Shown in pieces: positions 11,522-19,438 of a stretch of 64,000 bases of DNA. The position numbers were made by a program, and so were the translations under genes. Source of the stretch: Haloplanus aerogenes. Its GTDB lineage: Archaea > Halobacteriota > Halobacteria > Halobacteriales > Haloferacaceae. The notes beneath the pieces were generated by a model that worked only from the letters and a program-made list of their open reading frames with translations, did no database searches and was not told the DNA's origin. The stretch spans positions 3,100,001 through 3,164,000 of the forward strand of contig NZ_CP034145.1 in the NCBI RefSeq assembly GCF_003856835.1. The letters run 5' to 3'. How positions within the stretch are numbered: the stretch's first letter is position 1; each line of letters begins with the position of its first letter.

Positions 11522-12564
11522 AGTTCCGCTTCGAGCGCGTCCATCGCCTGCCCCACCCGATCCACGTCGGCGTTGTACCCCATGTGTCCCACCCGGAGCA
11601 CGTCGTCCGCGAGGTCACCGAATCCAGTCGAGAGCGTCACGTCGTGGGTCTCACGGAGTCGTTCCTGCAACTCCGTCGCCCGCCCGGGAACCGAAAAGGC
11701 GGTGACGGTCGGCGAACTCCGTTCGGGATCGGGGTAGGGGTCAAGTCCGAGCTCGGAGCCACGCTCCCGGCACACTGCGGCCACTTCCCGATGTCGGTCG
11801 TAGACGGCATCCAGTCCCTCCGCCAAGAGCAGGTCGAGCGCCTCGTCGAGAGCGACGACGAGCGTTGTCAGGTGGGTGTAGGGGTAGGGCTGTTCGGCGT
11901 CGTGCCACGGGAGGAGGTTGGTGTACAGCGATTCGGGCTCCCGCTCCTCGATCCGGTCCCACGCCGCGTCGCTCACCGAGGCGACGGCGAGCCCCGGCGG
12001 CGCGCTGAAACACTTCTGTGACGCGCCGAGGCAGATGTCGATGCGGTCGGTGGGGACGGACGCCCCGCCGAGCGACGAGACGGCGTCGACGACGGTCACC
12101 ACGTCGTGGTCGTCGAACAGGGCAAGCGCGGGGGAGAGATCGTTGAGCGCCCCCGTCGGCGTCTCGCAGTGGACCATCGTGGCGAGGTCGAAGTCGCCCG
12201 CCGCGAGCGTTCGCTCCAGATCGGCCAGGGGAAGCGAGTCGTCGTAGTCGGCGTCGACGAGCGTCGACTCGCCGCCGTAGCTCTCGACGAAGTCGGCGAA
12301 GCCGTCGCCGTACGGGCCATTCGAGAGACACAGAACGTGATCGCCGGGACCGACGGTGGAGGCGATGGCCGCCTCCAGTCCGAGGATGCCCTCGCCGCCC
12401 ATGACGACCATCTCGTCGTCGGTGTCGAAGACGGTCCCGAGTTTGTCGAGGAGGGCGTCGTAGCGGTCGGCGAACGCGGGGTCGACGTCGGGGTTGATCA
12501 GTTCCTCGCTCATCACCTCGCGGACGGACGGCGGCAGGGCCGTCGGGCCGGGTGTCAGGAGCAT
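11518..12564 (-). CDS. Class V PLP-dependent aminotransferase (alanine-glyoxylate / serine-pyruvate type)
   Basis: A 348-residue PLP enzyme of the alanine-glyoxylate/serine-pyruvate aminotransferase group. It opens LLTPGPT, typical of the family. HCETPTG at about 132-138 and VDAVSSLGG near 159 (with the cofactor Asp) precede GASQKCFSAPPG, where K184 is the expected Schiff-base lysine. Length is slightly short but complete. The exact amino donor cannot be read from sequence: alanine, serine or aspartate are all possible. The ATG at 12564 is 80 nt from the divergent AIR-synthase-like gene. The end overlaps the helicase stop. Confidence 0.88.
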   Translation of the reverse strand: MLLTPGPTALPPSVREVMSEELINPDVDPAFADRYDALLDKLGTVFDTDDEMVVMGGEGILGLEAAIASTVGPGDHVLCLSNGPYGDGFADFVESYGGESTLVDADYDDSLPLADLERTLAAGDFDLATMVHCETPTGALNDLSPALALFDDHDVVTVVDAVSSLGGASVPTDRIDICLGASQKCFSAPPGLAVASVSDAAWDRIEEREPESLYTNLLPWHDAEQPYPYTHLTTLVVALDEALDLLLAEGLDAVYDRHREVAAVCRERGSELGLDPYPDPERSSPTVTAFSVPGRATELQERLRETHDVTLSTGFGDLADDVLRVGHMGYNADVDRVGQAMDALEAEL

Positions 12565-12644
12565 ACTCCACCTACCGCCCCCGGCGGCTTGTAGGTGCGG
12601 TTCGGACGGGAAGGCACATGAACGGGGCGGGCGTAGCGCCGCCC

Positions 12645-13607
12645 ATGACCGGCAAACTGGATCGCACGACCCTCACCGATCTCGTTCTCTCGCGGACCGG
12701 CGCTCCTAACTCGAACCTGCTCGCCGGACCGGCGTTCGGCGAGGACGCCGCGGCGATTCGGGTCGGATCGGAGACGCTGGTCGTCAGCACGGACCCCATC
12801 TCCCTCGCGGCCGAGCGCATCGGGCAGTTGGCCGTCACCGTCGCCTCGAACGACGTGGCGGCGTGTGGCGGTGCCCCCGAGTTCCTCCTCTGTACGGTCC
12901 TCCTCCCGAGCGCCGACCCGAGCCTGCTCGATACGATCACCGGTCAACTCGACGCCGAATCGAAGCGGTTGGGGCTGACCATCGCCGGCGGGCACACCGA
13001 AGTCGTCGCCGGTCTCGACCGCCCGCTCTGTTCGCTCACCTGCTTCGGTACCGCCGACCGATTCGTCTCGACGGGTGGCGCGACACCCGGCGATCACGTC
13101 CTGCTCACGAAGGGTGCGGGGATCGAGGCGACGGGCGTCCTCGCCACCGACTTCCGCGACCGCTTAGATCTCTCGGCCGACGCGCTCGACCGGGCGACGG
13201 CCGCCTTCGACGACCTCAGCGTGATTCCCGAGGCGGCCGTCCTCACGCCGGTCGCGACGGCCATGCACGACCCCACCGAGGGCGGCGTCCTCGAAGGACT
13301 GATCGAACTGGCGATCACCGGCGACGTGACTCTCGACGTGGACCGCGACGCCGTCCACGTTCGGGCGGAGACGCGCGCGGCCTGCGAGGCGGTGGGTGTC
13401 GATCCCCTCCGCGTCCTCGGGTCCGGCGCGTTGCTGGCGACCGTGGGCGACGACGAGGTCGACGACGCACTCGCAGCGCTGGCCGCGGAAGGAATCGACG
13501 CCGTCGACATCGGCCGGGTCGAAGCCGGGGAGGCGGCGGTCAGAATCGACGGCGAGCGCTACACGGAGCCGATTCGCGACGATATGTACGCCCTGTGGGG
13601 CGAGTGA
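12645..13607 (+). CDS. AIR synthase-related protein (PurM/HypE/ThiL superfamily)
   Basis: A 320-residue member of the ATP-dependent PurM/HypE/SelD/ThiL superfamily. The N-terminal domain has FGEDAAAI, VVSTDPIS and VTVASNDVAACGG, the residues that normally bind Mg-ATP. The C-terminal domain has HDPTEGG and GSGALLATV. The start MTGKLDRTTL at 12645 fits the family; ATGs further upstream would add an unsupported extension. No hyp, sel or thi genes are nearby, so the substrate is unknown. HypE-like is the closest resemblance, but its C-terminal PRIC-type cysteine end is absent, arguing against a true HypE. Confidence 0.82.
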   Translation: MTGKLDRTTLTDLVLSRTGAPNSNLLAGPAFGEDAAAIRVGSETLVVSTDPISLAAERIGQLAVTVASNDVAACGGAPEFLLCTVLLPSADPSLLDTITGQLDAESKRLGLTIAGGHTEVVAGLDRPLCSLTCFGTADRFVSTGGATPGDHVLLTKGAGIEATGVLATDFRDRLDLSADALDRATAAFDDLSVIPEAAVLTPVATAMHDPTEGGVLEGLIELAITGDVTLDVDRDAVHVRAETRAACEAVGVDPLRVLGSGALLATVGDDEVDDALAALAAEGIDAVDIGRVEAGEAAVRIDGERYTEPIRDDMYALWGE

Positions 13608-14375
13608 TCACTCCTCGAAATCCGGTTCAGTCCACGGATCGTCCGCGTCGACCGCCGCGAGTGCGTGGGCGACCTCCTCGTCCGTGTAGTCGTATTCGTC
13701 GAGCGCGAGATAGAGGCGCTTCCACCGGGCGCTCACGTCCGTCTCCCCTTCGGGACCGACGCGCGCGCCATGAACCCGGAAGAACGGCGAACTCCGGTTC
13801 AGTCGCGCCCCTTCGCCAGTGTGGCCGTCGAGAGCCACGTCGTACTGGCCGCCGGCGGAGAGGTCCTCGCCGCTGACGGGGAAGGAGTGAGTCGGCTCCT
13901 CCCCTCGTTCGTGCGCCTCGGCCCGCCGCTTCGCGATGGCGTGGAACGCGTTGACCGCGTTCGCGCCCTCGCGGGCCGCTCTGGCGCGCGCGACGACCAG
14001 CGCCGCCTGCACCGCCGCCATCTGCCCCCGCCGGGAGTCCATGTCCCAGTTCTCGGCCAACTCCTCGTACCGGCCGACGAGGAGGGCGGCCTGCGCGTCG
14101 GCTTGCAGGTCCTCGACGACGAACGTGTTCAGGCGGTCCCAGAGGTTCCACCCGAAGCCGGAGCGTGCGAGTTCCCACGCACACCACGCCGACACCTCCT
14201 CGTCGCCGCGGCGGATGGCCTTCTGGAGGAGGCTGACGACCGCGTAGCGGTTGAACCCACCGTCCGTCTCGTCGGCACCCGTCTCCTCGCCGAAGTCGTT
14301 GGTCCCCGTCGCCTCCGGCGCCTCCGTCTCCAGTTCGCCGTCCGGCCCGAAGGTCGCCTGTCGCTCCTCGTCCAT
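13608..14375 (-). CDS. Stand-alone RarA/MgsA C-terminal-like domain protein
   Basis: A 255-residue acidic cytoplasmic protein. After a low-complexity N-terminus, residues about 43-90 read VVSLLQKAIRRGDEE..AWCAWELARSG...LWDRL...VVED. This resembles the lid/C-terminal region of RarA (MgsA) clamp-loader-like ATPases, whose pattern is S.LQKAIRRGD....A..EL..SG....W.RL...ED. There is no Walker A or B, so the AAA+ motor is missing and the protein cannot be a complete RarA. It abuts the AIR-synthase-like stop with no gap and is transcribed towards it. A role in replication or recombination is inference only. Confidence 0.6.
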   Translation of the reverse strand: MDEERQATFGPDGELETEAPEATGTNDFGEETGADETDGGFNRYAVVSLLQKAIRRGDEEVSAWCAWELARSGFGWNLWDRLNTFVVEDLQADAQAALLVGRYEELAENWDMDSRRGQMAAVQAALVVARARAAREGANAVNAFHAIAKRRAEAHERGEEPTHSFPVSGEDLSAGGQYDVALDGHTGEGARLNRSSPFFRVHGARVGPEGETDVSARWKRLYLALDEYDYTDEEVAHALAAVDADDPWTEPDFEE

Positions 14376-14471
14376 GCGGCGTCGATGGCGGGCGGCCGAC
14401 GAAAGGGTTCGGGTCCGCCCGCCACGTAAATGAGAATCCTTAAGTCCAGTCTGGCGATTACGTCTACGTGC

Positions 14472-14545
14472 CCGCCCTTAGCTCAGACTGGTAGAGCAGC
14501 CGACTGTAGATCGGCTTGCCCCCCGTTCAAATCGGGGAGGGCGGA
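14472..14545 (+). tRNA. tRNA-Tyr (anticodon GTA)
   Basis: A 74-nt cloverleaf: acceptor CCGCCCT pairs AGGGCGG, the D-arm is GCTCAGACTGGTAGAGC, the anticodon stem CCGA/TCGG holds loop CTGTAGA with GTA, and the T-arm is CCCCGTTCAAATCGGGG. The discriminator is A and CCA is not encoded. There is no intron. A TATA-like CCTTAAGT at 14438-14445 lies about 30 nt upstream, and a T-rich run follows the 3' end. Confidence 0.96.
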
Positions 14546-14944
14546 CTCGTTTTCCAGCCGATGTGAAGTCGACGAGAAATCGCTTTGCCTCCGTCCACGC
14601 GAGCGTAGCGAACGCGAGGCGACGGCGACCGTAGCGAATGGAGGAGACGTTCAGTCGGCGTAAAATACGGCGGAGACAGGTGGAGTATCCGGGCGCAGAC
14701 CGGATGTCGATGTCAGAGGCACCCCATCTCCGTTCTGACAAATAGTTATCAATCATGTAAAATTCATATATTCACTCGATTAATCAAAACCAGATATGGG
14801 AGGAAGATGCGTAGCACTCTCGATACGGACACCCGGTGACGGCCGTCCGGCGAAGGCGGCCCAGCGCCGAGCGGACCGAATCGGTCACGCGGCCCGTGAG
14901 CCGAGACAGTAACTAGTAGCTGGAGCGTCAAACCCGACGCAGCG
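14546..14944 (+). other. Gene-free spacer after tRNA-Tyr with an AT-rich patch
   Basis: No convincing gene is seen. About 14600-14640 holds a small inverted repeat (gcgagcgtagcgaacgcg). 14738-14800 is markedly AT-rich for this genome (for example caatcatgtaaaattcatat), followed by normal GC content. No copy of the tRNA 3' end and no integrase is visible, so an integration scar is only a guess. The last 30 nt may hold the promoter of the small zinc-finger gene at 14945. Confidence 0.5.
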
Positions 14945-15058
14945 ATGGCGCGAAAGATGTCGTGTGACAGTTGCGGGTACGTGGAGAGCTACGACAACAT
15001 CGCGACGGCGCCCGGTCACTGTCCCCGGTGTGGCGATCCGTGGGGGCCACAGTACTGA
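14945..15058 (+). CDS. 37-residue CxxCG zinc-finger microprotein
   Basis: A very short gene (37 codons) with two CPxCG-like knuckles: CDSCGY at residues 7-12 and CPRCGD at 27-32, a spacing right for one zinc ribbon. Third positions are G/C-biased as in real genes here. Haloarchaea are known to encode many such one-domain zinc-finger microproteins, some with regulatory phenotypes; this one's function is unknown. It starts MARKMSCDSCG and ends WGPQY. It precedes the lipoprotein gene by 46 nt on the same strand and could be co-transcribed. No Shine-Dalgarno is obvious. Confidence 0.75.
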   Translation: MARKMSCDSCGYVESYDNIATAPGHCPRCGDPWGPQY

Positions 15059-15104
15059 CCCGGTAAGCGTGAGCCTCATAAGCTGATCCGTCCCTCCAGT
15101 ATCT

Positions 15105-15863
15105 ATGCGACAGGGTTGGACCACAGTCCTGGCCGCGCTCCTCGTCGTCACGGCAGGGTGTGCAGGATTCGCACCGGACGGCGACGAGACGCCGGCGGTA
15201 ACGGAGACAGCGACGCCGACGCCGTCGAACCCGTCTGCGGTGACGTACCCGTCCGGCTGGAATGCGACGGGCGTGAACGCCTCGGTCGCCCTGCGATCCC
15301 ACTACACCGCCGTCCTCACCGGACCGTCGGCCACCGTCACGTATCGATCGGAAGTAGTCGAGTCGGAGGGAATTCCACGCCGAAACACCACGCTCGACAT
15401 GCGACTCGACACGGCGGACAGGCGGCTGTACGCCTCGATCGAGGGGAAGACGAACCACCGCATCGCCTATTTCGCGGACGGGACGCTCTCGCGCTGGGAC
15501 GCTCGAAACGAGACGCTGGTCGGGCAGTCGTCCGCTCGTTTCGGAGAAGTGGCGCAATCGATAGACAACGGCGTCCTCTACTCGCATCTGTTGCTCTACG
15601 ACCTCGAATTCGAGCGGACGGTTCGTCGACAGGGGACGACCGCACTCGTGTACGACGTGACGGGAGCGTACAGCAACACGCTCTCGCGGACGTACGGCTC
15701 GGCCCGGGACGCGACGGGGCAAGTCGTCGTCGCGGCGGACGGCCGCGTCCTCGAGATCGAGACGACGGTGACGTATTCGGAGGGGACGCTCCGCTACCAC
15801 TACGCCCAGACGCGAGTCGGCGAGACGGACGTGGCGATGCCGGACTGGCTTTCGAGCGCGTGA
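15105..15863 (+). CDS. Haloarchaeal lipoprotein of unknown function
   Basis: A 252-residue exported lipoprotein. The signal peptide (hydrophobic LAALLVVTAG) ends at a lipobox whose cysteine is in VTAGCAG, residue 19. A T/P/E-rich linker to about residue 45 is typical of haloarchaeal surface lipoproteins. The rest is a beta-rich domain (YRSEVVESEG, LDMRLDTADRRLY, YYAQTRVGETDVAMP-like strands), resembling the halobacterial lipoprotein families that carry a repeated sheet domain. The ATG at 15105 gives a standard signal peptide. A ligand cannot be assigned. Confidence 0.8.
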   Translation: MRQGWTTVLAALLVVTAGCAGFAPDGDETPAVTETATPTPSNPSAVTYPSGWNATGVNASVALRSHYTAVLTGPSATVTYRSEVVESEGIPRRNTTLDMRLDTADRRLYASIEGKTNHRIAYFADGTLSRWDARNETLVGQSSARFGEVAQSIDNGVLYSHLLLYDLEFERTVRRQGTTALVYDVTGAYSNTLSRTYGSARDATGQVVVAADGRVLEIETTVTYSEGTLRYHYAQTRVGETDVAMPDWLSSA

Positions 15864-16351
15864 TGGCCGGCAGGCACTCGACGGTCGCGTTTTCACTAGA
15901 TGGAAACCGACGAGCGAGTCTTCAACTCGACGGAGCGACCTACGAACGGGGTTCCAGTAGTCTGGTGTGTGACCGTCCCCTGGAATCCCATCCTCGACCG
16001 GTGAGCACCGGCGCTCGCCGCGAGGGAACCGTCGGGCGCAACGGACCCGCGCCCGCCGGATTCGGACGGCCTGCCGAGCCGTCGGCGCTCGCCCCGGAAC
16101 GTCGTCTCGAGGTGAAGAAGTTGCCGTGCCGAAACGTTCTACAGGGGAGGCAAACGATGAGACAGCCACGAAGTATTCAAAGGATTGGCTTGAAAACCCG
16201 AGTGGGTTCCGAATACTGCCTGTACCATCGTCCCATGCGGAACCCCTCCCCTTTCCTTACTGGACGAACCGCCAATTGTGAGCCAGCGTGACGGCGCGTG
16301 GCAACGGGGACGGTCCCCCACACCTTTCACGGGGTCGGTCGTACGGTCGCT
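15864..16351. other. Intergenic region with no confident gene
   Basis: About 490 nt between the lipoprotein and the reductase. A 44-codon frame at 16157-16291 starts after a GGGGAGG purine run, but its third positions are not G/C-biased, so I do not call it. The reverse strand is equally unconvincing. The last 50 nt must hold the promoter of the reductase. Codon use suggests decayed or non-coding DNA. Confidence 0.5.
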
Positions 16352-17275
16352 ATGAAGTTCGCCGTATTCGGGGCGGGCGGCGTCGGCGGCTATCTCGGCG
16401 CACGGCTCGCGGACGTGGGACACGAAGTGCATCTGATCGCGCGTGGCGAGCATCTCGACGCCCTCCGATCGTCGGGGTTACGGGTCGAGAGCGTCGCCGG
16501 TGACACGACCGTCGACTGTCCGGCGACCGACGACCCGGCCGACATCGGGCACTGTGACTACGTCCTCTTCTGCGTGAAGTCATACGACACGCGCGAGGCG
16601 GCCGCGGATCTCGACCCGCTTCTGGGTGCGGACACGGCCGTCGTCTCCTTCCAGAACGGCGTCGACAACGAGGCGTGGCTGGCCGACGAGATCGGTGACG
16701 AGCACGTCGCCGGCGGCGTCGCCTACATCTTCTCGACGATCAAGGAGCCGGGCGTCGTGGAACACACGGGCGGGCCGGCACGGTTCGTCTTCGGCGAACT
16801 CGACGGGGAACGAACCGCTCGGATCGAGGCGCTCGACGAGGCGCTCTCGGCGGCCGAGGGAATCGAAGCGGTGCTGGCCGAGGACGTGCGGGTCGAACTC
16901 TGGCGGAAGTTCTGTCTCATCTGCGCGCAGGCAGGGATGACGGCGACGACTCGCCTGCCGCTCGGCGAGATACGGGAGACCGAGGCGTCCTGGGAGATGT
17001 ACCGGCGACTCATGGGAGAGGTGAGTGCTGTCGCGCGGGCGGAAGGCGTCGATCTGCCGGAGTCGGTCGTCGACGAGTGGAGCGAGTTCGTGCAGGGGCT
17101 GGACTCGGAGATGTACTCCTCGCTGCACTACGACCTGACCCACGGCAAGCGGTTAGAACTCGACGCGCTCCACGGGTCGGTGGTGCGGCACGCGGCGACC
17201 GTCGACGTCGACGTGCCGATGAACGAGGCCGTCCACGCCATCTTGCGCCCGTGGGCGGACCGGACGGTCGAGTAA
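16352..17275 (+). CDS. Ketopantoate reductase family protein (2-dehydropantoate 2-reductase)
   Basis: A 307-residue NADP(H)-dependent reductase of the ketopantoate reductase family; the best known reaction is ketopantoate to pantoate in coenzyme A synthesis. The Rossmann motif GAGGVGGYLGARL is at residues 7-19. FCVKSYDT and QNGVDNE are the usual cofactor and substrate segments, and the C-terminal helical domain keeps KFCLICAQAGMTA and HYDLTHGKRLELDALHG. The start MKFAVFGAGGVGG at 16352 is unambiguous. A putative sodium:solute symporter is transcribed towards it 275 nt away, and some symporters of that family carry pantothenate. Other oxoacid substrates remain possible. Confidence 0.85.
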   Translation: MKFAVFGAGGVGGYLGARLADVGHEVHLIARGEHLDALRSSGLRVESVAGDTTVDCPATDDPADIGHCDYVLFCVKSYDTREAAADLDPLLGADTAVVSFQNGVDNEAWLADEIGDEHVAGGVAYIFSTIKEPGVVEHTGGPARFVFGELDGERTARIEALDEALSAAEGIEAVLAEDVRVELWRKFCLICAQAGMTATTRLPLGEIRETEASWEMYRRLMGEVSAVARAEGVDLPESVVDEWSEFVQGLDSEMYSSLHYDLTHGKRLELDALHGSVVRHAATVDVDVPMNEAVHAILRPWADRTVE

Positions 17276-17277
17276 TC

Positions 17278-17505
17278 CTACTCGTCCATGTGCGCCAGTT
17301 CGACTTCGGGGTTGGTCGGCATCCCATTCAGAATCTCCTCGACCTCACCCGCTTCGAGTTCGATCTCGTCGAGGCCGCCGTCGCTCTGGTGGAGCGAGTA
17401 GACGAAGTTGATCATCGTCGCCTGGAAGTGCGGGCTCGGCTGGTCGTTCTCGCGGATGTTTTTGATAAGCTTGGCGGCGGTTTCGTCGTCGAGAATGTCG
17501 CTCAT
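17278..17505 (-). CDS. Small acidic conserved-type protein, unknown
   Basis: A 75-residue soluble, strongly acidic protein starting MSDILDDETAAKLIKNI and ending ELAHMDE. It is predicted helical at the start (about residues 8-40), with no cysteines and no membrane segment. Its stop lies 3 nt from the reductase stop, so the genes are tail-to-tail. It is downstream of the symporter on the same strand (45-nt gap), so it may end that transcript. No family recognised. Confidence 0.65.
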   Translation of the reverse strand: MSDILDDETAAKLIKNIRENDQPSPHFQATMINFVYSLHQSDGGLDEIELEAGEVEEILNGMPTNPEVELAHMDE

Positions 17506-17550
17506 GGGGTGGAGATAGCACGGCCCCCAAGTAGATGTTCCGGAGCGGAG

Positions 17551-19047
17551 CTAGTCGCCCCGGACGGCGAAGCACGCGGCGTCCTCGCCGACCGACTGCG
17601 AGGAGATGGTCGAGATGCCGACGGTGAGGAGGGCGCCGAGAACCATGAACGCGAGCGCCACGTCCCACCCACCGTAGCTCCGGGCGAGGAGTTCGACGCT
17701 CGTGCCCGCGATTTCGACGGTCGCCGCGGGCACGAGAACGTGCATGAGGTAGAGCGCCTGCGGGACGGCGATGCCGACGACCATCCCGTCACGAGTCGTC
17801 GCCTCCCAGTAGAGCGCGATCATGACCGGCGGGGCGAGGAGGGCGAACCCGGAGAACGCGGTGTCACCGACCTCGATGAGCGTGCCGGGGCGAGTGAGGC
17901 TGGCGAAGAACGCGAGGGTGGCGAAGGCGGCGACGCCGATCCGAGCGATCCACGCCTCGCGGCGCTCGCTCGCGTCCGGGTCGACGAGGGGTCGGTACAG
18001 GTCGCGCGTGAAGTACGACGACCCGGAGAGGAGCATCGAGTCCGAGGAGGACATCATCGCGGCCATCGCGCCGGCGACGACGAGCGCCGCGAACCACGTC
18101 GGCGTGTACTCCGCGAGGAGGACCGAGAGCACGTTCGCCCCCTCGGGCACCTCGATGGGGAGGCCGGCGGCCCACGCTCCGAGCATGAACGCCGGGACGA
18201 ACAGGAGGAGAACCAGCACGGGCCAGAGCGCGAACGACCGCTTCAGCACCGTGGCGGACTTCGCGACGAAGAACCGCTGGTTGATCTGCGGGAACATCGT
18301 GACGCCGAAGGCGATGGTGACCGCGGTGGAGATGATGAACTGCGGGGAGTAGAGGCCGCCGCCGAGCGCGGCGAAGTCGGGGTTGGCCGCGATCATTCCC
18401 TCCGTGGCGGCGCCGACGCCGCCGATGGCGCTCACGATCCAGAGGACCGCGACCCAGAGTACCGAGAGCATGAACAGTCCCTGCAGCGTGTCGGTCCACG
18501 CGACGCCGCGCAGGCCCGCGAGGGCGACGTAGGCGATCATGAAGACGGTGATGAGCGCCGCGCCGCCCCAGTAGGGGATGGCGCCGCCAGTCAGTCCGCG
18601 GAGCGCCTCGCCGGCGCCCATCTGCTGGAGCATGACGTACGGGAACAGCCACAGGAGGCTGACGCCGGCAACGAGGGCCCGGAGACCGGGCGACGCGAAC
18701 CGGTCACCGAGCATCTCGCCCAGCGTGACGTAGTCGCGAGCGCGGCCGATGAGCCACTGCCGGTAGCCGATGACGTACCAGAGGATGGCAAAGAGGATGC
18801 CGTCCATCACGCCCATCACGAGAATCCACTCGGGACCGGCGGCGTACGCGAGGTTCGGGCCCCCGAAGAACGTAAAGGCGGAGAGGAGCGTGGCGAAGGT
18901 GGTAAAGAGGAGGACGAGCGTCCCGAGTGTCCGGCTGGCGAGGTAGAAGTCCTCGGCGTCCGACCCGCCAACGCGGTAGGCGAGGAGGCCGACGCCGAGC
19001 GCCAGGAGGAGGTAGCCGACGACGATGCCGAGCGGCTGAAGCGTCAC
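17551..19047 (-). CDS. Sodium:solute symporter (SSS family, PanF/PutP-like)
   Basis: A 498-residue integral membrane protein with about 13 hydrophobic helices, the standard SSS length. Family hallmarks include YFLASRTLG-like FYLASRTLG early on, GLRGVAWTDTLQG in the middle, FPQINQRFF, and MSSSDSMLLSGSSYFTRDLY, which holds the conserved sodium-site serines. It presumably couples sodium entry to uptake of an organic solute. It starts inside the stop of a DUF3311 gene (4-nt overlap), the usual partner of this subgroup. Pantothenate is suggested by the nearby reductase, but acetate, proline or other solutes are equally allowed by sequence. Confidence 0.9.
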   Translation of the reverse strand: MTLQPLGIVVGYLLLALGVGLLAYRVGGSDAEDFYLASRTLGTLVLLFTTFATLLSAFTFFGGPNLAYAAGPEWILVMGVMDGILFAILWYVIGYRQWLIGRARDYVTLGEMLGDRFASPGLRALVAGVSLLWLFPYVMLQQMGAGEALRGLTGGAIPYWGGAALITVFMIAYVALAGLRGVAWTDTLQGLFMLSVLWVAVLWIVSAIGGVGAATEGMIAANPDFAALGGGLYSPQFIISTAVTIAFGVTMFPQINQRFFVAKSATVLKRSFALWPVLVLLLFVPAFMLGAWAAGLPIEVPEGANVLSVLLAEYTPTWFAALVVAGAMAAMMSSSDSMLLSGSSYFTRDLYRPLVDPDASERREAWIARIGVAAFATLAFFASLTRPGTLIEVGDTAFSGFALLAPPVMIALYWEATTRDGMVVGIAVPQALYLMHVLVPAATVEIAGTSVELLARSYGGWDVALAFMVLGALLTVGISTISSQSVGEDAACFAVRGD

Positions 19048-19283
19048 GGTTCACCACCCCGGACAGGAGGGGTCGCGTCGACGCCCATCAGCCGGTCCCA
19101 CCCGGTCCGGGCGAACAGTGCGAACACGACGGACGCCACGCCCATCCAGCCGACGTGCCACCAGAGCCAGACCGGCAGGCCGGCGACGACGGTGGACGAT
19201 CCCCAGAGGAACCAAGGAACCGAGAACGTGACCAGTGTGGCAAAGACCACGACCCACAGCCAGTCGCGTATCGAACGAGTCAT
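19044..19283 (-). CDS. DUF3311 small membrane protein, symporter partner
   Basis: A 79-residue protein with two hydrophobic helices (VVVFATLVTFSVPWFLWG and a second around VGWMGVASVVFALFA). DUF3311 proteins typically sit directly upstream of SSS symporters and are probably small accessory subunits. The ATG at 19283 is preceded 28 nt upstream by a TATA-like CATTTACG on the minus strand (19307-19316), which supports a leaderless transcript for the two-gene operon. A 4-nt overlap couples it to the symporter. Confidence 0.82.
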   Translation of the reverse strand: MTRSIRDWLWVVVFATLVTFSVPWFLWGSSTVVAGLPVWLWWHVGWMGVASVVFALFARTGWDRLMGVDATPPVRGGEP

Positions 19284-19438
19284 CGGAGTACACTCGTATC
19301 TCCAACTACGTAAATGATGCCAAATAGTTCTGCAACAGAGTTTTTGAAGAAATTTTGTCTTCGATACGAATAGATGGCGAGTCTGTTCGTTCGATATCCG
19401 TCGATACCGGTAAGCCGCCGCCGGGAGAGCGATAGCGT

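Noticed and set aside
12552-12644. Upstream starts (12552, 12618) for the AIR-synthase-like gene
   Set aside because: They add a basic, Arg/Gly-rich extension unlike the acidic proteome and overlap the promoter region shared with the aminotransferase.
14472-15058. tRNA-Tyr as an integration site of a mobile element
   Set aside because: No integrase, no repeated tRNA 3' end, and normal haloarchaeal genes follow.
16157-16291. 44-codon frame after a GGGGAGG run
   Set aside because: Third codon positions are not G/C-biased as in all clear genes here, and no motif is visible.
17077-19317. A 746-codon plus-strand frame opposite the symporter
   Set aside because: Its composition (R/E/D/G-rich shadow) is what reverse-complemented GC-rich coding DNA gives, and the minus strand encodes a clear SSS transporter.
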